The position numbers and the translations under genes are program-made. Source: Streptomyces sp. NBC_01463 (GTDB taxonomy: Bacteria; Actinomycetota; Actinomycetes; Streptomycetales; Streptomycetaceae). From it: DNA of 64,000 bases. The notes under the pieces were generated by a model. The model saw nothing but the letters and a program-made list of their open reading frames with translations, was not told the DNA's origin and did not search any database. Location: positions 1,612,001-1,676,000 of the forward strand of contig CP109468.1 in NCBI GenBank assembly GCA_036227345.1, given 5' to 3'. Positions 18,680-27,083 of this stretch are shown here, piece after piece (the stretch's first letter is position 1; every line of letters begins with the position of its first letter).

Positions 18680-19627
18680 ATGATCAGAAACGGAATCATC
18701 GTCACGGCCGTCCTCTGCGCCGCCCTCGCCGCCGCCCCGCTGAACGCCGGCGCGGCCGCCGTGCCCGACGGCTGGCAGCGGGTCGGCTCGGGCATCCTGG
18801 GCGGGGTGAGCGGCCTGGCGCTCGTCGAGGGGGCGCCCGCGGGCCGCGGTCTCGCCGACGCCGTCGTCGTGCGGGACAACAAGGGGGACGGCGAGAGCCG
18901 GGTGGCGACCGTACGCCTGCGGCCCGGCCAGGCCCCCGCCGTCAGCGAGCTCCCGTGGCTGGGCGTGGTCCCCGTCGACCTGGAGGCGCTCGACGCGGTG
19001 CCCGGCCGCCCCGGCCACTACATCGCTCTGGCCAGCGGGGGCGGCGCGTACGACGTGGTCGTCGCGGACGGCAGGGCGACAGCCGGGCACGACCCCGTGA
19101 CCCTGCCGGGGCGGCACGAGGGCGACAACTACGAGAGCTTCGCGCTGCACCGCGACCGGTCGGGCAGGCTCTACGCGGTGTGGGCGACGCGGGGCAGGGG
19201 CGCCGAGAAGGCCGTCGTGCGGGCGGCCTCGGTCCGCATCGGCGCGCACGGACCGGAGTTCGGGACGGTCACGGCGCGGCAGGAGTTCTCCGTGCCCTAC
19301 CCCGACCGGGACGAGGTGCGCCACATCAGCGATCTGAAGGTGCTCGGCGACGGCACGGTGCTGGTGTCGTCCGCCTCGGACCCGAATGTGGACGACGGCC
19401 CGTTCGCCTCCGCGGTTTACGACGCCGGCCGGCTCACCGTGAACCGGGCGCACGACGCGGTCCTGCGGCTCAGGCCCGAGCACGCTCTGCGCCCGCTCAG
19501 CCGCTTCACCCGGCAGGACAACCGGAAGATCGAGGCCATCGCGGTCCTGCCCGGGGGGCTGGGCCTCTGGGGGACGGACGACGAGAACTCCGGCGGGTCC
19601 GTGGCGTTCGAGCGCATCGGGCGGTAG
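18680..19627 (+). CDS. Secreted protein, probable beta-propeller
   Basis: The product has 315 residues with a signal peptide (MIRNGIIVTAVLCAALAAAP, cleavage near residue 26) and no membrane anchor. The mature protein is rich in repeating strand-turn units such as RLYAVWATRGRG, HISDLKVLGDGTVLVSSASDP and KIEAIAVLPGGLGLWGTDDEN. This resembles esterase-like phytase or strictosidine-type propellers, but no catalytic set is clear. It is divergent from the hydantoinase gene and sits inside the split catabolic cluster. Function unknown. Confidence 0.7.
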   Translation: MIRNGIIVTAVLCAALAAAPLNAGAAAVPDGWQRVGSGILGGVSGLALVEGAPAGRGLADAVVVRDNKGDGESRVATVRLRPGQAPAVSELPWLGVVPVDLEALDAVPGRPGHYIALASGGGAYDVVVADGRATAGHDPVTLPGRHEGDNYESFALHRDRSGRLYAVWATRGRGAEKAVVRAASVRIGAHGPEFGTVTARQEFSVPYPDRDEVRHISDLKVLGDGTVLVSSASDPNVDDGPFASAVYDAGRLTVNRAHDAVLRLRPEHALRPLSRFTRQDNRKIEAIAVLPGGLGLWGTDDENSGGSVAFERIGR

Positions 19628-19843
19628 CGGCCGCCGAGTCGGGGGCGTCCGGACGATGCCCCTCACGCCCCCGACAACCCGTCATGTGTCACGAACAGAT
19701 CACGGGTCTGGTCCACATGTCGAGTGCGGTTCATGCGCCCGTCCCGTGTGCGGTGTGGTCCGCTCACCACCGGCCGGGAGTCTCGGACACGCCACCGGGC
19801 GCCCCCGTTCGCCCGGTGCCCCCGACCGATCCCGGAGGATCAC

Positions 19844-21724
19844 GTGTCCCTTCCGCGCTCAGCGCGCACCGTGCTGGCCACCGCCACCGTCGTCGCCCTC
19901 CCGTTCCTGGCGTCCACCGCCCACGCCGACGGCGGGGGCAGCCGGGCCGCCGCCCCGTACGAGGGCCTGCCGTCCGGCACCAAGCAAGCCAAGACCCTGG
20001 TCATCGGCATCGACGGCGCCACCTTCGACGCCTTCTCGCGCGCCGAAGTACCGCACCTGGAACAGCTGATGGCACAGGGGCTCACCGCCCGGAGCAACCT
20101 GTACGCCGAGCCCATGGCGCCGACCGTCTCCGGCGCCGGCTGGTCGTCCATCGCGACGGGTGTCTGGCCCGACAAGCACAACGTGAGGGACAACGACTTC
20201 ACCGCGCCGAACTACGGCCAGTACCCCGACTACGCGACCCGGCTGGAGACGGCCGACCCGGCCACGTCCACGCTCGTCGTCGGCACCTGGAGCCCCGTCC
20301 CCGAGATCATCTTCGGTGCGACGACGGATCTGCGCACAGCCGGCGGCAACGACGCGGGCACCACCGCCAAGGCCGAGGACTACCTCGCGCACGGCAACCC
20401 CGACTCGACGTTCGTCCACCTCGACGAGGTCGACGGCGCCGGCCACAGCTCCGGCTCGTCGAGCGACGCCTACCTCAAGGCCCTCAACACCGCCGACGCC
20501 CAGGTCGGCCGGCTCCTGGACGCCGTCGCCGCACGGCCGACGTACGCCGCCGAGGACTGGCTCGTCGTCGTCACCGCCGACCACGGCCACACGCCGACCG
20601 GCGGCCACGGCGGCAACACCCCGCTGGAGCGCGGCACGTTCGTGATCGCCCGCGGCGGCGGCATCGCGCCCGGCTCGGTACGCGACGACGTCAAGATCAC
20701 CGATATCGCGCCCACGGTCCTGGGCCACGAGGGCGTCGCCACCGACCCGGCCTGGAACCTCGACGGCACCGCGCTCGCCGAGCTGAAGCCGGACGCCTTC
20801 GACGCGCTGCGCCCCGCGCTCCGCGCCCCCGTCGACGAGACCGGTCTCCCGGCCGGCACCAAGGGATGGACGGACACCGCGCCCGCCGGCTGGTCCGTCG
20901 ACAACTCGCGGATGCCGGCCGGCGGTGTCACGGAGTGGCGCGGCTGGGCCTTCGCCACCGACGAGTTCTGGACCAACGCCGAGCGCGGCCAGGGCCGCGA
21001 GACGAACGTCCGGGCGCGCGACGTCTTCGCGGTCGCCGACTCCGACGAGTGGGACGACAAGGCGCACGACGCGGGCCAGTTCGACTCCACCCTGGTCAGC
21101 CCGGCGTACCAGCTGAACGGAGCGGCGCGGGCGAGGCTCTCCTACGCGACCGACTACCGGATCGACGGTCCGCAGACCGGCGACGTGTACGTCTCGTACG
21201 ACGGCGGCGCCTCGCAGCTCGTGAAGTCCTACCGCGCGAACGCCAACACCGTCGAGCACCTTGAGCTGGCCGTCCCGGCAGGGGCGGAGTCGGCCCGGCT
21301 GAGCTTCCGTTACACGGGCACGAACAGCGCGTTCTGGACCGTCGACCAGGTGGCGTTCGGCCAGCCCGCGCCGCCGTCGCAGCTGACCGTCGCCTCTCTG
21401 ACGGCCGACACGAAGCTGCTCGGCCGGCCCGGCTCCGACGCCGCGTGGAAGGTCACGGCGAACGGCGTGGTCCGGACCGCTCAGGGCAAGCCGGTGAAGG
21501 GCGCGAAGGTCACCGCCGAGCTGACCGCGGGCGGCACGGTGCACAGGCTCACCGGCACCACGAAGAAGGACGGCTCGGTCCGCTTCAGGGCCACCGTCGG
21601 CCGGGGCGCCGACCGGGCGACGCTGAAGGTCACCTCCGTCGGCTTCCGGGGACTCGCGTACTACGGCGAGCTCGACCCGGTCCGCGCCCTGGACCTCACC
21701 CGTCCGTCCGGCCACCGCGGCTGA
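19844..21724 (+). CDS. Secreted alkaline-phosphatase-superfamily phosphodiesterase/pyrophosphatase
   Basis: 626 residues. A signal peptide (LATATVVALPFLASTAHA) is followed by a metal-dependent phosphoesterase domain: TLVIGIDGATFDAF (first metal Asp), nucleophile region APTVSGAGWSSIATGVWP, FVHLDEVDGAGH, and VVTADHGHTPTGGHGG. This is the nucleotide pyrophosphatase/phosphodiesterase (NPP) arrangement. A Gly-rich beta region near residues 395-500 and a C-terminal Ig-like domain (PVKGAKVTAEL) follow. GTG at 19844 has GGAGGAT upstream. It probably releases phosphate from extracellular phosphodiesters or nucleotides. Confidence 0.85.
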   Translation: MSLPRSARTVLATATVVALPFLASTAHADGGGSRAAAPYEGLPSGTKQAKTLVIGIDGATFDAFSRAEVPHLEQLMAQGLTARSNLYAEPMAPTVSGAGWSSIATGVWPDKHNVRDNDFTAPNYGQYPDYATRLETADPATSTLVVGTWSPVPEIIFGATTDLRTAGGNDAGTTAKAEDYLAHGNPDSTFVHLDEVDGAGHSSGSSSDAYLKALNTADAQVGRLLDAVAARPTYAAEDWLVVVTADHGHTPTGGHGGNTPLERGTFVIARGGGIAPGSVRDDVKITDIAPTVLGHEGVATDPAWNLDGTALAELKPDAFDALRPALRAPVDETGLPAGTKGWTDTAPAGWSVDNSRMPAGGVTEWRGWAFATDEFWTNAERGQGRETNVRARDVFAVADSDEWDDKAHDAGQFDSTLVSPAYQLNGAARARLSYATDYRIDGPQTGDVYVSYDGGASQLVKSYRANANTVEHLELAVPAGAESARLSFRYTGTNSAFWTVDQVAFGQPAPPSQLTVASLTADTKLLGRPGSDAAWKVTANGVVRTAQGKPVKGAKVTAELTAGGTVHRLTGTTKKDGSVRFRATVGRGADRATLKVTSVGFRGLAYYGELDPVRALDLTRPSGHRG

Positions 21725-21730
21725 CCGGGC

Positions 21731-21766
21731 GGCGGGGGTGCGACGGCCGGCCGCCGCACCCCCGCC
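21731..21766. terminator. Hairpin terminator after the phosphodiesterase gene
   Basis: Arms GGCGGGGGTGCG (21731-21742) and CGCACCCCCGCC (21755-21766) are perfectly complementary over 12 bp, with a 12-nt GC-rich loop. It lies between convergent genes. Confidence 0.8.
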
Positions 21767-21800
21767 CTCAGCCCTCAGCCCTCAGTCCTCAGTCCTCAGC
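21766..21800. repeat. Five-unit 7-bp tandem repeat
   Basis: Five CCTCAGY units (C, C, T, T, C at the last base) run head to tail immediately after the terminator. The last unit contains the stop codon of the convergent aminotransferase gene. A simple repeat; no function is evident. Confidence 0.8.
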
Positions 21801-23079
21801 CCACCGTGCGCAGCGCGTCCGCGAGGATCGCCGCACCCTCCTCCGCCTCCGGAATGGACAGCGAGAGGGGTGGGGCGATGCGCAGCACGCTGGTGTCGTG
21901 GCCACCGCCCTTGCCCAGGAGCAGCCCGCCCTCGCGGGCCGCTTCGAGTACGGCGGCCGCCGCCTCCGGATTCGCCTCGTCCGTACCGGGCTTGACCAGT
22001 TCGATCCCGATCATCAGTCCGCGCCCGCGCACCTCCCGTACGCACTCCGACGCCGCACCGACCGCCCGCAGCCGCTCGATGAGCAGGCCGCCGACGCGCC
22101 GGGCATTGCCCTGGAGGTCGTGTTCGAGGAGGTACGAGAGGTTGGCGAGGCCCGCGGCCATCGTGACCGGGGAGCCGCCGAACGTGGAAATGGAGTTGGC
22201 GTCCAGGCAGTTCATGACCTCGGCCTTGGCGACGACGCCGCCGATGGACATGCCGTTGCCGATGCCCTTGGCGAAGGTGACGATGTCCGGCGGCCCGTTC
22301 TGTCCGTGCGCCTGCCAGCCCCAGAAGTGTTCGCCGGAGCGCCCCCAGCCGGTCTGCACCTCGTCGGAGATCCACAGGATTCCGTGCCGGTCCAGCACTT
22401 CGCGGAACGCCGCGTACAGGCCGTCGGGCGGTGAGGTGAAGCCGCCCACGCCCTGGATGGGTTCGGCGATCAGCGCGGCGGTCGACCGGGTGTGGCCGAG
22501 CAGGTCCTCCAGGTCCGCGACGCAGGCGGCGATGAACTCCCCGTCGCCCAGGTGCGCGTAGGGCCCCCGGGTACGGACGCCGCCGTGCACGTACAGCGTC
22601 TGGAGCGGCGAGAGCCCGGTGGGAGACCAGGCGTTGTTGCCGGTGATGGAGACCGTGGAGAAGGACCTGCCGTGGTAGCTGTTGCGCATCGCGAGGATCT
22701 GGTTCGACCCGCGGTACGTGGTGGCGAGCAGCAGGGCCGTGTCGTTGGCCTCCGTGCCGGACGTCGTGAAGAAGACCCGGGCATCCGGGATGCCGGAGAG
22801 GGTGGCGACGCGCTCGGCGAGTTCGACCATCGGCCGGTTCAGATAGAGCGTGGACGAGTGGATGATCCGCCCGGCCTGCTCGCTGACCGCCTTGGTGACC
22901 TCGGGCAGCGCGTGGGCGGTCATCGTGGTGAGGATGCCGCCGAAGAAGTCGAGGTAGCGGTTTCCGTCCGCGTCCCAGACGTGACGGCCCTCGCCGTGGG
23001 TGATCTCCAGTGGGTGCCGGTAGTAGAGCGCCAGCCATTCGGGGCTGACGGCGAGGTGGCGGTGGTGCAGGCTGCTCAC
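21796..23079 (-). CDS. Class III PLP aminotransferase (beta-alanine/beta-aminoisobutyrate type)
   Basis: A 427-residue fold-type I aminotransferase. FFTTSGTEANDTAL binds PLP phosphate, IHSSTLYLNRPM and WISDEVQTGWGRSG are class III hallmarks, and the PLP lysine is K271 in FAKGIGNGMSIGG. The GTG start at 23079 overlaps the stop of the upstream amidohydrolase by 4 bp. Position directly after a ureidopropionase-like enzyme suggests it removes the amino group of beta-alanine or beta-aminoisobutyrate, the end of reductive pyrimidine degradation. Substrate assignment rests on context. Confidence 0.88.
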   Translation of the reverse strand: MSSLHHRHLAVSPEWLALYYRHPLEITHGEGRHVWDADGNRYLDFFGGILTTMTAHALPEVTKAVSEQAGRIIHSSTLYLNRPMVELAERVATLSGIPDARVFFTTSGTEANDTALLLATTYRGSNQILAMRNSYHGRSFSTVSITGNNAWSPTGLSPLQTLYVHGGVRTRGPYAHLGDGEFIAACVADLEDLLGHTRSTAALIAEPIQGVGGFTSPPDGLYAAFREVLDRHGILWISDEVQTGWGRSGEHFWGWQAHGQNGPPDIVTFAKGIGNGMSIGGVVAKAEVMNCLDANSISTFGGSPVTMAAGLANLSYLLEHDLQGNARRVGGLLIERLRAVGAASECVREVRGRGLMIGIELVKPGTDEANPEAAAAVLEAAREGGLLLGKGGGHDTSVLRIAPPLSLSIPEAEEGAAILADALRTVG

Positions 23080-23918
23080 GGCTCCACCAGTCCCTCGTAC
23101 GCGTCGGGGCGGCGGTCCCGGTAGAAGGCCCACTGCTGCCTGACCTCCTCGATCAGGCCGAAGTCCAGGTCCCGGACGAGGAGTTCCTCCTCCTTGTCGC
23201 TGGCCACGTCACCGACGAACTGGCCGCGCGGGTCGACGAAGTAGCTGGTGCCGTAGAAGTCGTTGTCGCCGTACTCCTCCTGGCCGACGCGGTTGATCGC
23301 GGCGATGAAGTACTCGTTGGCGACCGCGGACGCCGGCTGCTCCAGCTGCCAGAGGTGGCCGGACAGGCCGCGCGAGGTCGCGGACGGGTTGTACACCAAC
23401 TGGGCTCCGTTGAGTCCCAGTTGCCGCCACCCCTCGGGGAAGTGCCGGTCGTAGCAGATGTAGACGCCGACCTTGCCGACAGCGGTGTCGAAGACGGGCC
23501 AGCCGGCGTTGCCGGGCTTGAAGTAGTACTTCTCCCAGAAGCCCTTGACCTGCGGGATGTGGTGCTTGCGGTACTTGCCGAGGTACGAGCCGTCGGCGTC
23601 GATGACCGCTGCGGTGTTGTAGTAGAAGCCGGACTGTTCGACCTCGAAGACCGGCACGACGATCACCATGCCGGTCTCGCGGGCCAGTTCCCGCATCCGC
23701 TGCACGGTCGGGCCCTCGGGCACGGCCTCGGCCCAGCGGTAGTGCTCGGGCTCCTGCACCTGGCAGAAGTAGGGGGCGTTGAACACCTCCTGGAAGCCGA
23801 TGATCTTCGCCCCCTGGCGGGCGGCCTCACGAGCGTGTTCCTCGTGCTTGGCGATCATGGATTCGGTGTCGCCGGTCCAGGTCGCCTGGACGAGTGCGGC
23901 GCGTACGACGTGGGACAT
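23076..23918 (-). CDS. Nitrilase-superfamily hydrolase, probable beta-ureidopropionase
   Basis: A 280-residue carbon-nitrogen hydrolase with the Glu-Lys-Cys triad: E44 in GFQEVFNAPYF, K118 in KYRKHHIPQ and C155 in VYICYDRHFPE. The surrounding words FNAPYFCQVQ and HHIPQVKGFWEKYYF are those of beta-ureidopropionase/N-carbamoyl-putrescine-type enzymes. It hydrolyses N-carbamoyl-beta-alanine to beta-alanine, CO2 and ammonia. First gene of a coupled pair with the aminotransferase. The promoter region carries the palindrome at 23961, the same as upstream of the hydantoinase gene. Confidence 0.9.
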   Translation of the reverse strand: MSHVVRAALVQATWTGDTESMIAKHEEHAREAARQGAKIIGFQEVFNAPYFCQVQEPEHYRWAEAVPEGPTVQRMRELARETGMVIVVPVFEVEQSGFYYNTAAVIDADGSYLGKYRKHHIPQVKGFWEKYYFKPGNAGWPVFDTAVGKVGVYICYDRHFPEGWRQLGLNGAQLVYNPSATSRGLSGHLWQLEQPASAVANEYFIAAINRVGQEEYGDNDFYGTSYFVDPRGQFVGDVASDKEEELLVRDLDFGLIEEVRQQWAFYRDRRPDAYEGLVEP

Positions 23919-23960
23919 GAGCTGCTCCTTCGACGCGGCGTCAGAGAGCCTCTTCGCGTT

Positions 23961-23974
23961 TCTACGCCCGTAGA
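23961..23974. promoter_or_regulatory. Operator palindrome upstream of beta-ureidopropionase gene
   Basis: The site TCTACG-CC-CGTAGA lies 43 bp before the start codon. It matches the hydantoinase-upstream site (18471-18484) in all 12 symmetric positions, and similarity continues to about base 24000. It is probably bound by the pathway's repressor or activator, which is not encoded in this window. Confidence 0.8.
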
Positions 23975-24096
23975 CACGTGCGTAGGGGAGAACGTAAGCC
24001 CCGTCACACGGCGGGGCAAGACCATCGCCGTGAACCAGCGGAGTCGATCATGTTTCACACCCGTGCGGTCCAGTGCCGGGGCTCGGCCGGATGGCG

Positions 24097-25398
24097 CTAT
24101 CCGATCCCGGACACCCGCAGCGCGTGCTCCACGTCCCGCTCCCGGGCCTCGGAGACCGTACGGGCCGCCGCCAGCAGCTGTGGGACCAGGTGGCGGGGGT
24201 CGCGCTCCGCGATGCTGGCCGCGTCCTGCGGGGTCCGTACCCGGACGAAGGCGCCCAGCAGCGCCTGCGCCTGGGGGCTCCGGCCGGCCCGGTCCAGGGC
24301 GACCACCGCGTCGGCGATCTCGGCGGCCGGCCGCGCCACGCCCTGGCGCAGCAGCTGCCCGCAGTCCTCCGGGCGTCCGGCGGCGGCGAGCGCGTCCGCC
24401 GCGGCGGCGAGGTCGGCAGGCGGCAGCGAGGACACCTCCCACAGCAGGGTCGACCAGTCGGCGTCCAGACCGGCCCGGTGGAGCTCGTCGGCGAGCACCG
24501 GCAAGAGTTCGGGCGGGCGGCCCGCCGCCTCGCAGAGCACGCCGTGCGCCTCGCCGCTCCGGCCCTCGGTACGGAGCCTGACCAGCGTCGCGACGGTGCC
24601 CCGCGCGGACTGCAGGGCGGCAGGGTCCGGGGGCGCCGCGACACGTCCGGCGGGGCCGTCGTCCCGGCCCGGGCCGCCGCCGAAGCGGGCTCCGCGCGGC
24701 ACGGCGGCCGCCGCGGGCGGGACGGGCAGCACGGGCGCGACAGCCACCGGGCTCTCGTCCTCGATCTCCAGCCCGGCGAACCGCGCACCCCTGGGCTTCT
24801 TGCGCGCCGGGGCGGGCGACGGCTCCGGCGACCGGGGCGCGGGCACGGACTCCGACACGGCCGCGGGCTCCGCCACGGGCCCGGCAGCGGGCTCCGGCTC
24901 CGTGCGGAACCAGCCCGCCGGCACCGCCACCGCCGCCAGCCTCCTGCGCAGCTCCGTGCAGCGCGCCGACGCCCGCTCGTGGTCGTCGCGGGCCCAGGCG
25001 ACCGCCTCCGGGTCCGCGTCACCGCCCGCCCGGGCCGCGCGCAGCCGCTGGGCCGCGTTCGCCTGTTCCCGCAGCATCAGCTCCAGCCGCTCCGCGAGCT
25101 GCTGCCGCCCGCCGGGGCGCCGGTCGTGGGCGACGGCGGAGGCCGCGTACAGCTCCGCCGCGCGCACCGACTCGTACTCCGCGAACGCGGCACCCCGCAC
25201 CGACGCCAGGTCCGTGAAGAGCGACTCCACGACGTCCCAGGGCGGTATCTCGGCGCCCGCCAGACAGGCCCGCATCCCTTCCGGATCGCGTCGGCAGAAG
25301 ACCCCGTACCACCCCCGCACGGGATCGAGCAGCGCCGTCATCTCCCGCAGATAGCGCGCGAACTCCCCTATGGACACCGCATGCTGATGCACCGTCAT
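24097..25398 (-). CDS. Hypothetical protein with helical N-terminus and Pro/Ala-rich linker
   Basis: A 433-residue cytosolic protein. Residues 1-150 are helical and charged (YLREMTALLDPVRGWYGVFCRRDPEGM...), followed by a Pro/Ala/Glu-rich linker of about 90 residues. The C-terminal 160 residues are Leu/Ala-rich helical repeats (LRTEGRSGEAHGVLCEAAGR, LPVLADELHRAGLDADWSTL) resembling TPR-like pairs. I do not recognise a named family. ATG 25398 follows GAGGGCG; an upstream frame extension to 25491 lacks support. The repeat pattern suggests a scaffold or interaction protein. Confidence 0.72.
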   Translation of the reverse strand: MTVHQHAVSIGEFARYLREMTALLDPVRGWYGVFCRRDPEGMRACLAGAEIPPWDVVESLFTDLASVRGAAFAEYESVRAAELYAASAVAHDRRPGGRQQLAERLELMLREQANAAQRLRAARAGGDADPEAVAWARDDHERASARCTELRRRLAAVAVPAGWFRTEPEPAAGPVAEPAAVSESVPAPRSPEPSPAPARKKPRGARFAGLEIEDESPVAVAPVLPVPPAAAAVPRGARFGGGPGRDDGPAGRVAAPPDPAALQSARGTVATLVRLRTEGRSGEAHGVLCEAAGRPPELLPVLADELHRAGLDADWSTLLWEVSSLPPADLAAAADALAAAGRPEDCGQLLRQGVARPAAEIADAVVALDRAGRSPQAQALLGAFVRVRTPQDAASIAERDPRHLVPQLLAAARTVSEARERDVEHALRVSGIG

Positions 25399-25546
25399 CG
25401 TCGCCCTCGGCCGCCGTCGGCTGGAACCTTCCAGTCCGCAGGCATTCGACCGCAGCCGTGTTACGGGACGGCTACGCGCACTTTTCGGCACGGGTCAAAG
25501 AGGCGCACGGCCGGGAGCGCGAGCGCCCCCGGCAGCCGGCCGGGGC

Positions 25547-25927
25547 TCAGAAGGTGATGGCGATCCCGGTGTGCGGCCGCTTGCCGAGCCGGGCGATCAT
25601 CGCCGGGTAGTCGAGCAGCCAGTACTTCCAGGTGTACTTGCGGCCGATGACCCGGCGCACCCGGGCCGTGCCCCGCTCGTCGAGCAGCCTGCCGGTCCCG
25701 TCGGCGGACGGGGCGCCCTCGGCGATCCGTCCGCGCACGTCACAGACCGTGACGCGGACGCGGCTGTCGTTGCGCAGCCGCTTGACCTTCCACGAGTCGG
25801 TCTTGGTCCAGACGAACAGCTCGCCGCCGTCGACGGCCGCCCACACCGGGGTGGCGACGGGGGTGCCGTCCTTCCGGTACGTGGTGAGGCTGACGTACTC
25901 GCTGCGGGCGAAGTCCTGGAGGCTCAT
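25547..25927 (-). CDS. PPOX-class F420-dependent oxidoreductase
   Basis: A 126-residue split beta-barrel flavin/F420-binding protein: YVSLTTYRKDGTPVATPVWAAVDGGELFVWT, then RVRVTVCDVRGR and a C-terminal IGRKYTWKYWLLDYP. The pattern matches the actinobacterial F420-dependent PPOX family, which reduces or binds small quinone-like or biliverdin-like substrates. Length is normal. It stands alone, 59 bp after the XRE regulator gene on the same strand, possibly co-transcribed with it. Confidence 0.88.
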   Translation of the reverse strand: MSLQDFARSEYVSLTTYRKDGTPVATPVWAAVDGGELFVWTKTDSWKVKRLRNDSRVRVTVCDVRGRIAEGAPSADGTGRLLDERGTARVRRVIGRKYTWKYWLLDYPAMIARLGKRPHTGIAITF

Positions 25928-25986
25928 GGCACAACCCTACGCAGGGGCGCGCACCACCCGGGCGGCGCCCGGCCGCACCCCTCCCG

Positions 25987-26256
25987 TCAGCCTGCGAGCG
26001 GGACGGTGTCGGGCTCCGGGGCGCACCTCAGGAGCAGTTCGTCCATGGAGATGCCGAGCGCCCCGGCGAGTGCCGCGACGGTGAAGAACGCGGGCGTGGG
26101 CGCGCGGCCGGTCTCGATCTTGCGCAGCGTCTCGGCCGAGATGCCGGCGCACCCCGCGATGTCGGTCATGCTGCGGGGGCCGCGCGCCTCGCGGAGCAGC
26201 CGGCCGAGCCGTTCGCCGCGCAGGCGCTCTTCGGGGGTGAGAGGGGTTCGTACCAT
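25987..26256 (-). CDS. Small XRE-family HTH regulator
   Basis: An 89-residue protein with one Cro/C1-type HTH: RLGRLLREARGPRSMTDIAG, then CAGISAETLRKIETGRAP, and FFTVAALAGALGISMDELL. No effector domain is attached. Its ATG (26254-26256) lies only 6 nt after a TAGAAT hexamer on its strand and has no ribosome site, which suggests a leaderless message. It is divergent from a methionine aminopeptidase gene, with an inverted repeat between them, so it probably represses both. Confidence 0.85.
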   Translation of the reverse strand: MVRTPLTPEERLRGERLGRLLREARGPRSMTDIAGCAGISAETLRKIETGRAPTPAFFTVAALAGALGISMDELLLRCAPEPDTVPLAG

Positions 26257-26262
26257 GCCGTC

Positions 26263-26290
26263 ATTCTAATACCGCTCGGACCGGTATAGT
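26263..26290. promoter_or_regulatory. Overlapping divergent promoters with central operator (XRE/map)
   Basis: Plus strand: TATAGT at 26285-26290 is a near-consensus -10, 7 nt before the map ATG. Minus strand: TAGAAT (26268-26263) is a -10, 6 nt before the regulator ATG. Between them lies ATACCG-N7-CGGTAT (26269-26287). Neither gene has a Shine-Dalgarno sequence, so both messages are probably leaderless, and a protein on the repeat would block both. Confidence 0.7.
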
Positions 26291-26297
26291 AATTGGC

Positions 26298-27065
26298 ATG
26301 GTGCAACTCAAGACAGACACACATATCGAAGCCATGCGCGCGTCCGGCCGGGTCGTGGCGCAGCTGCTGGCGGCCGTGCGGGACGCGGCCGCGGTCGGCG
26401 TCTCACTGCTCGAACTCGACGAGGTGGCCCGCGGGGTCCTGCGCGAGGCCGGCGCCGGATCGCCGTTCCTGAACTACCGGCCGCACTTCGCGCCGACCCC
26501 GTTCCCCGGCGTCATCTGCGCGTCCGTGAACGACGCCATCGTGCACGGCATCCCGAACGGCCTGCGGCTGCGCGACGGCGACCTGGTGAGCATCGACGCG
26601 GGCGCGACGCTCGACGGCTGGGCCGGGGACTCGGCGATCAGCTTCACCGTCGGAACCGCGAGGCCCGCGGACACCCGGCTCGTCGAGACCGCGTTCGCGG
26701 CCCTGGACGCGGGCATCGCGGCGGCCGTCGTCGGCAACCGGATCGGCGACATCGCGCATGCGATCGGCACGGTCTGCCGCACGGCCGGCTACGGGATCCC
26801 GGAGGGATTCGGCGGCCACGGCATCGGCCGGTCCATGCACGAGGACCCGGGCGTCCCCAACGAGGGACGGCCGGGCCGCGGGATGCCGTTGCGGCACGGC
26901 ATGGTGCTGGCCATCGAACCGATGCTGATCGGCGGCGGCGGGGACGGGTACCACCCGGACCGGGACGGCTGGACGCTGCGGACGGACGACGGCAGCCGGG
27001 CCGCGCACGCCGAGCACACGGTGGCCATCACGGACGCCGGTCCCCGCATCCTGACCGCCCTCTGA
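26298..27065 (+). CDS. map: Type I methionine aminopeptidase
   Basis: A 255-residue pita-bread-fold enzyme with all five metal ligands in order: two Asp in LVSIDAGATLDGWAGDSAISF, His in GGHGIGRSMHEDP, Glu in LAIEPML and Glu in AHAEHTVAIT. It removes the initiator methionine from nascent proteins. It has no N-terminal zinc-finger extension. The unusual context, divergent from a dedicated XRE repressor with a leaderless promoter, suggests an accessory, conditionally expressed copy rather than the housekeeping map beside ribosomal genes. Confidence 0.93.
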   Translation: MVQLKTDTHIEAMRASGRVVAQLLAAVRDAAAVGVSLLELDEVARGVLREAGAGSPFLNYRPHFAPTPFPGVICASVNDAIVHGIPNGLRLRDGDLVSIDAGATLDGWAGDSAISFTVGTARPADTRLVETAFAALDAGIAAAVVGNRIGDIAHAIGTVCRTAGYGIPEGFGGHGIGRSMHEDPGVPNEGRPGRGMPLRHGMVLAIEPMLIGGGGDGYHPDRDGWTLRTDDGSRAAHAEHTVAITDAGPRILTAL

Positions 27066-27083
27066 ACGGGCGGGCCACGCGGG

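Noticed and set aside
18443..19666. Extension of the hydantoinase frame to 19666
   Set aside because: The extra 408 residues are antisense to a secreted protein gene and lie upstream of a strong ribosome site and the operator; the conserved protein starts at 18442.
19680..19843. A PHO box upstream of the secreted phosphodiesterase
   Set aside because: Isolated GTTCA-like words occur, but no pair of 11-bp direct repeats with the expected spacing was found.
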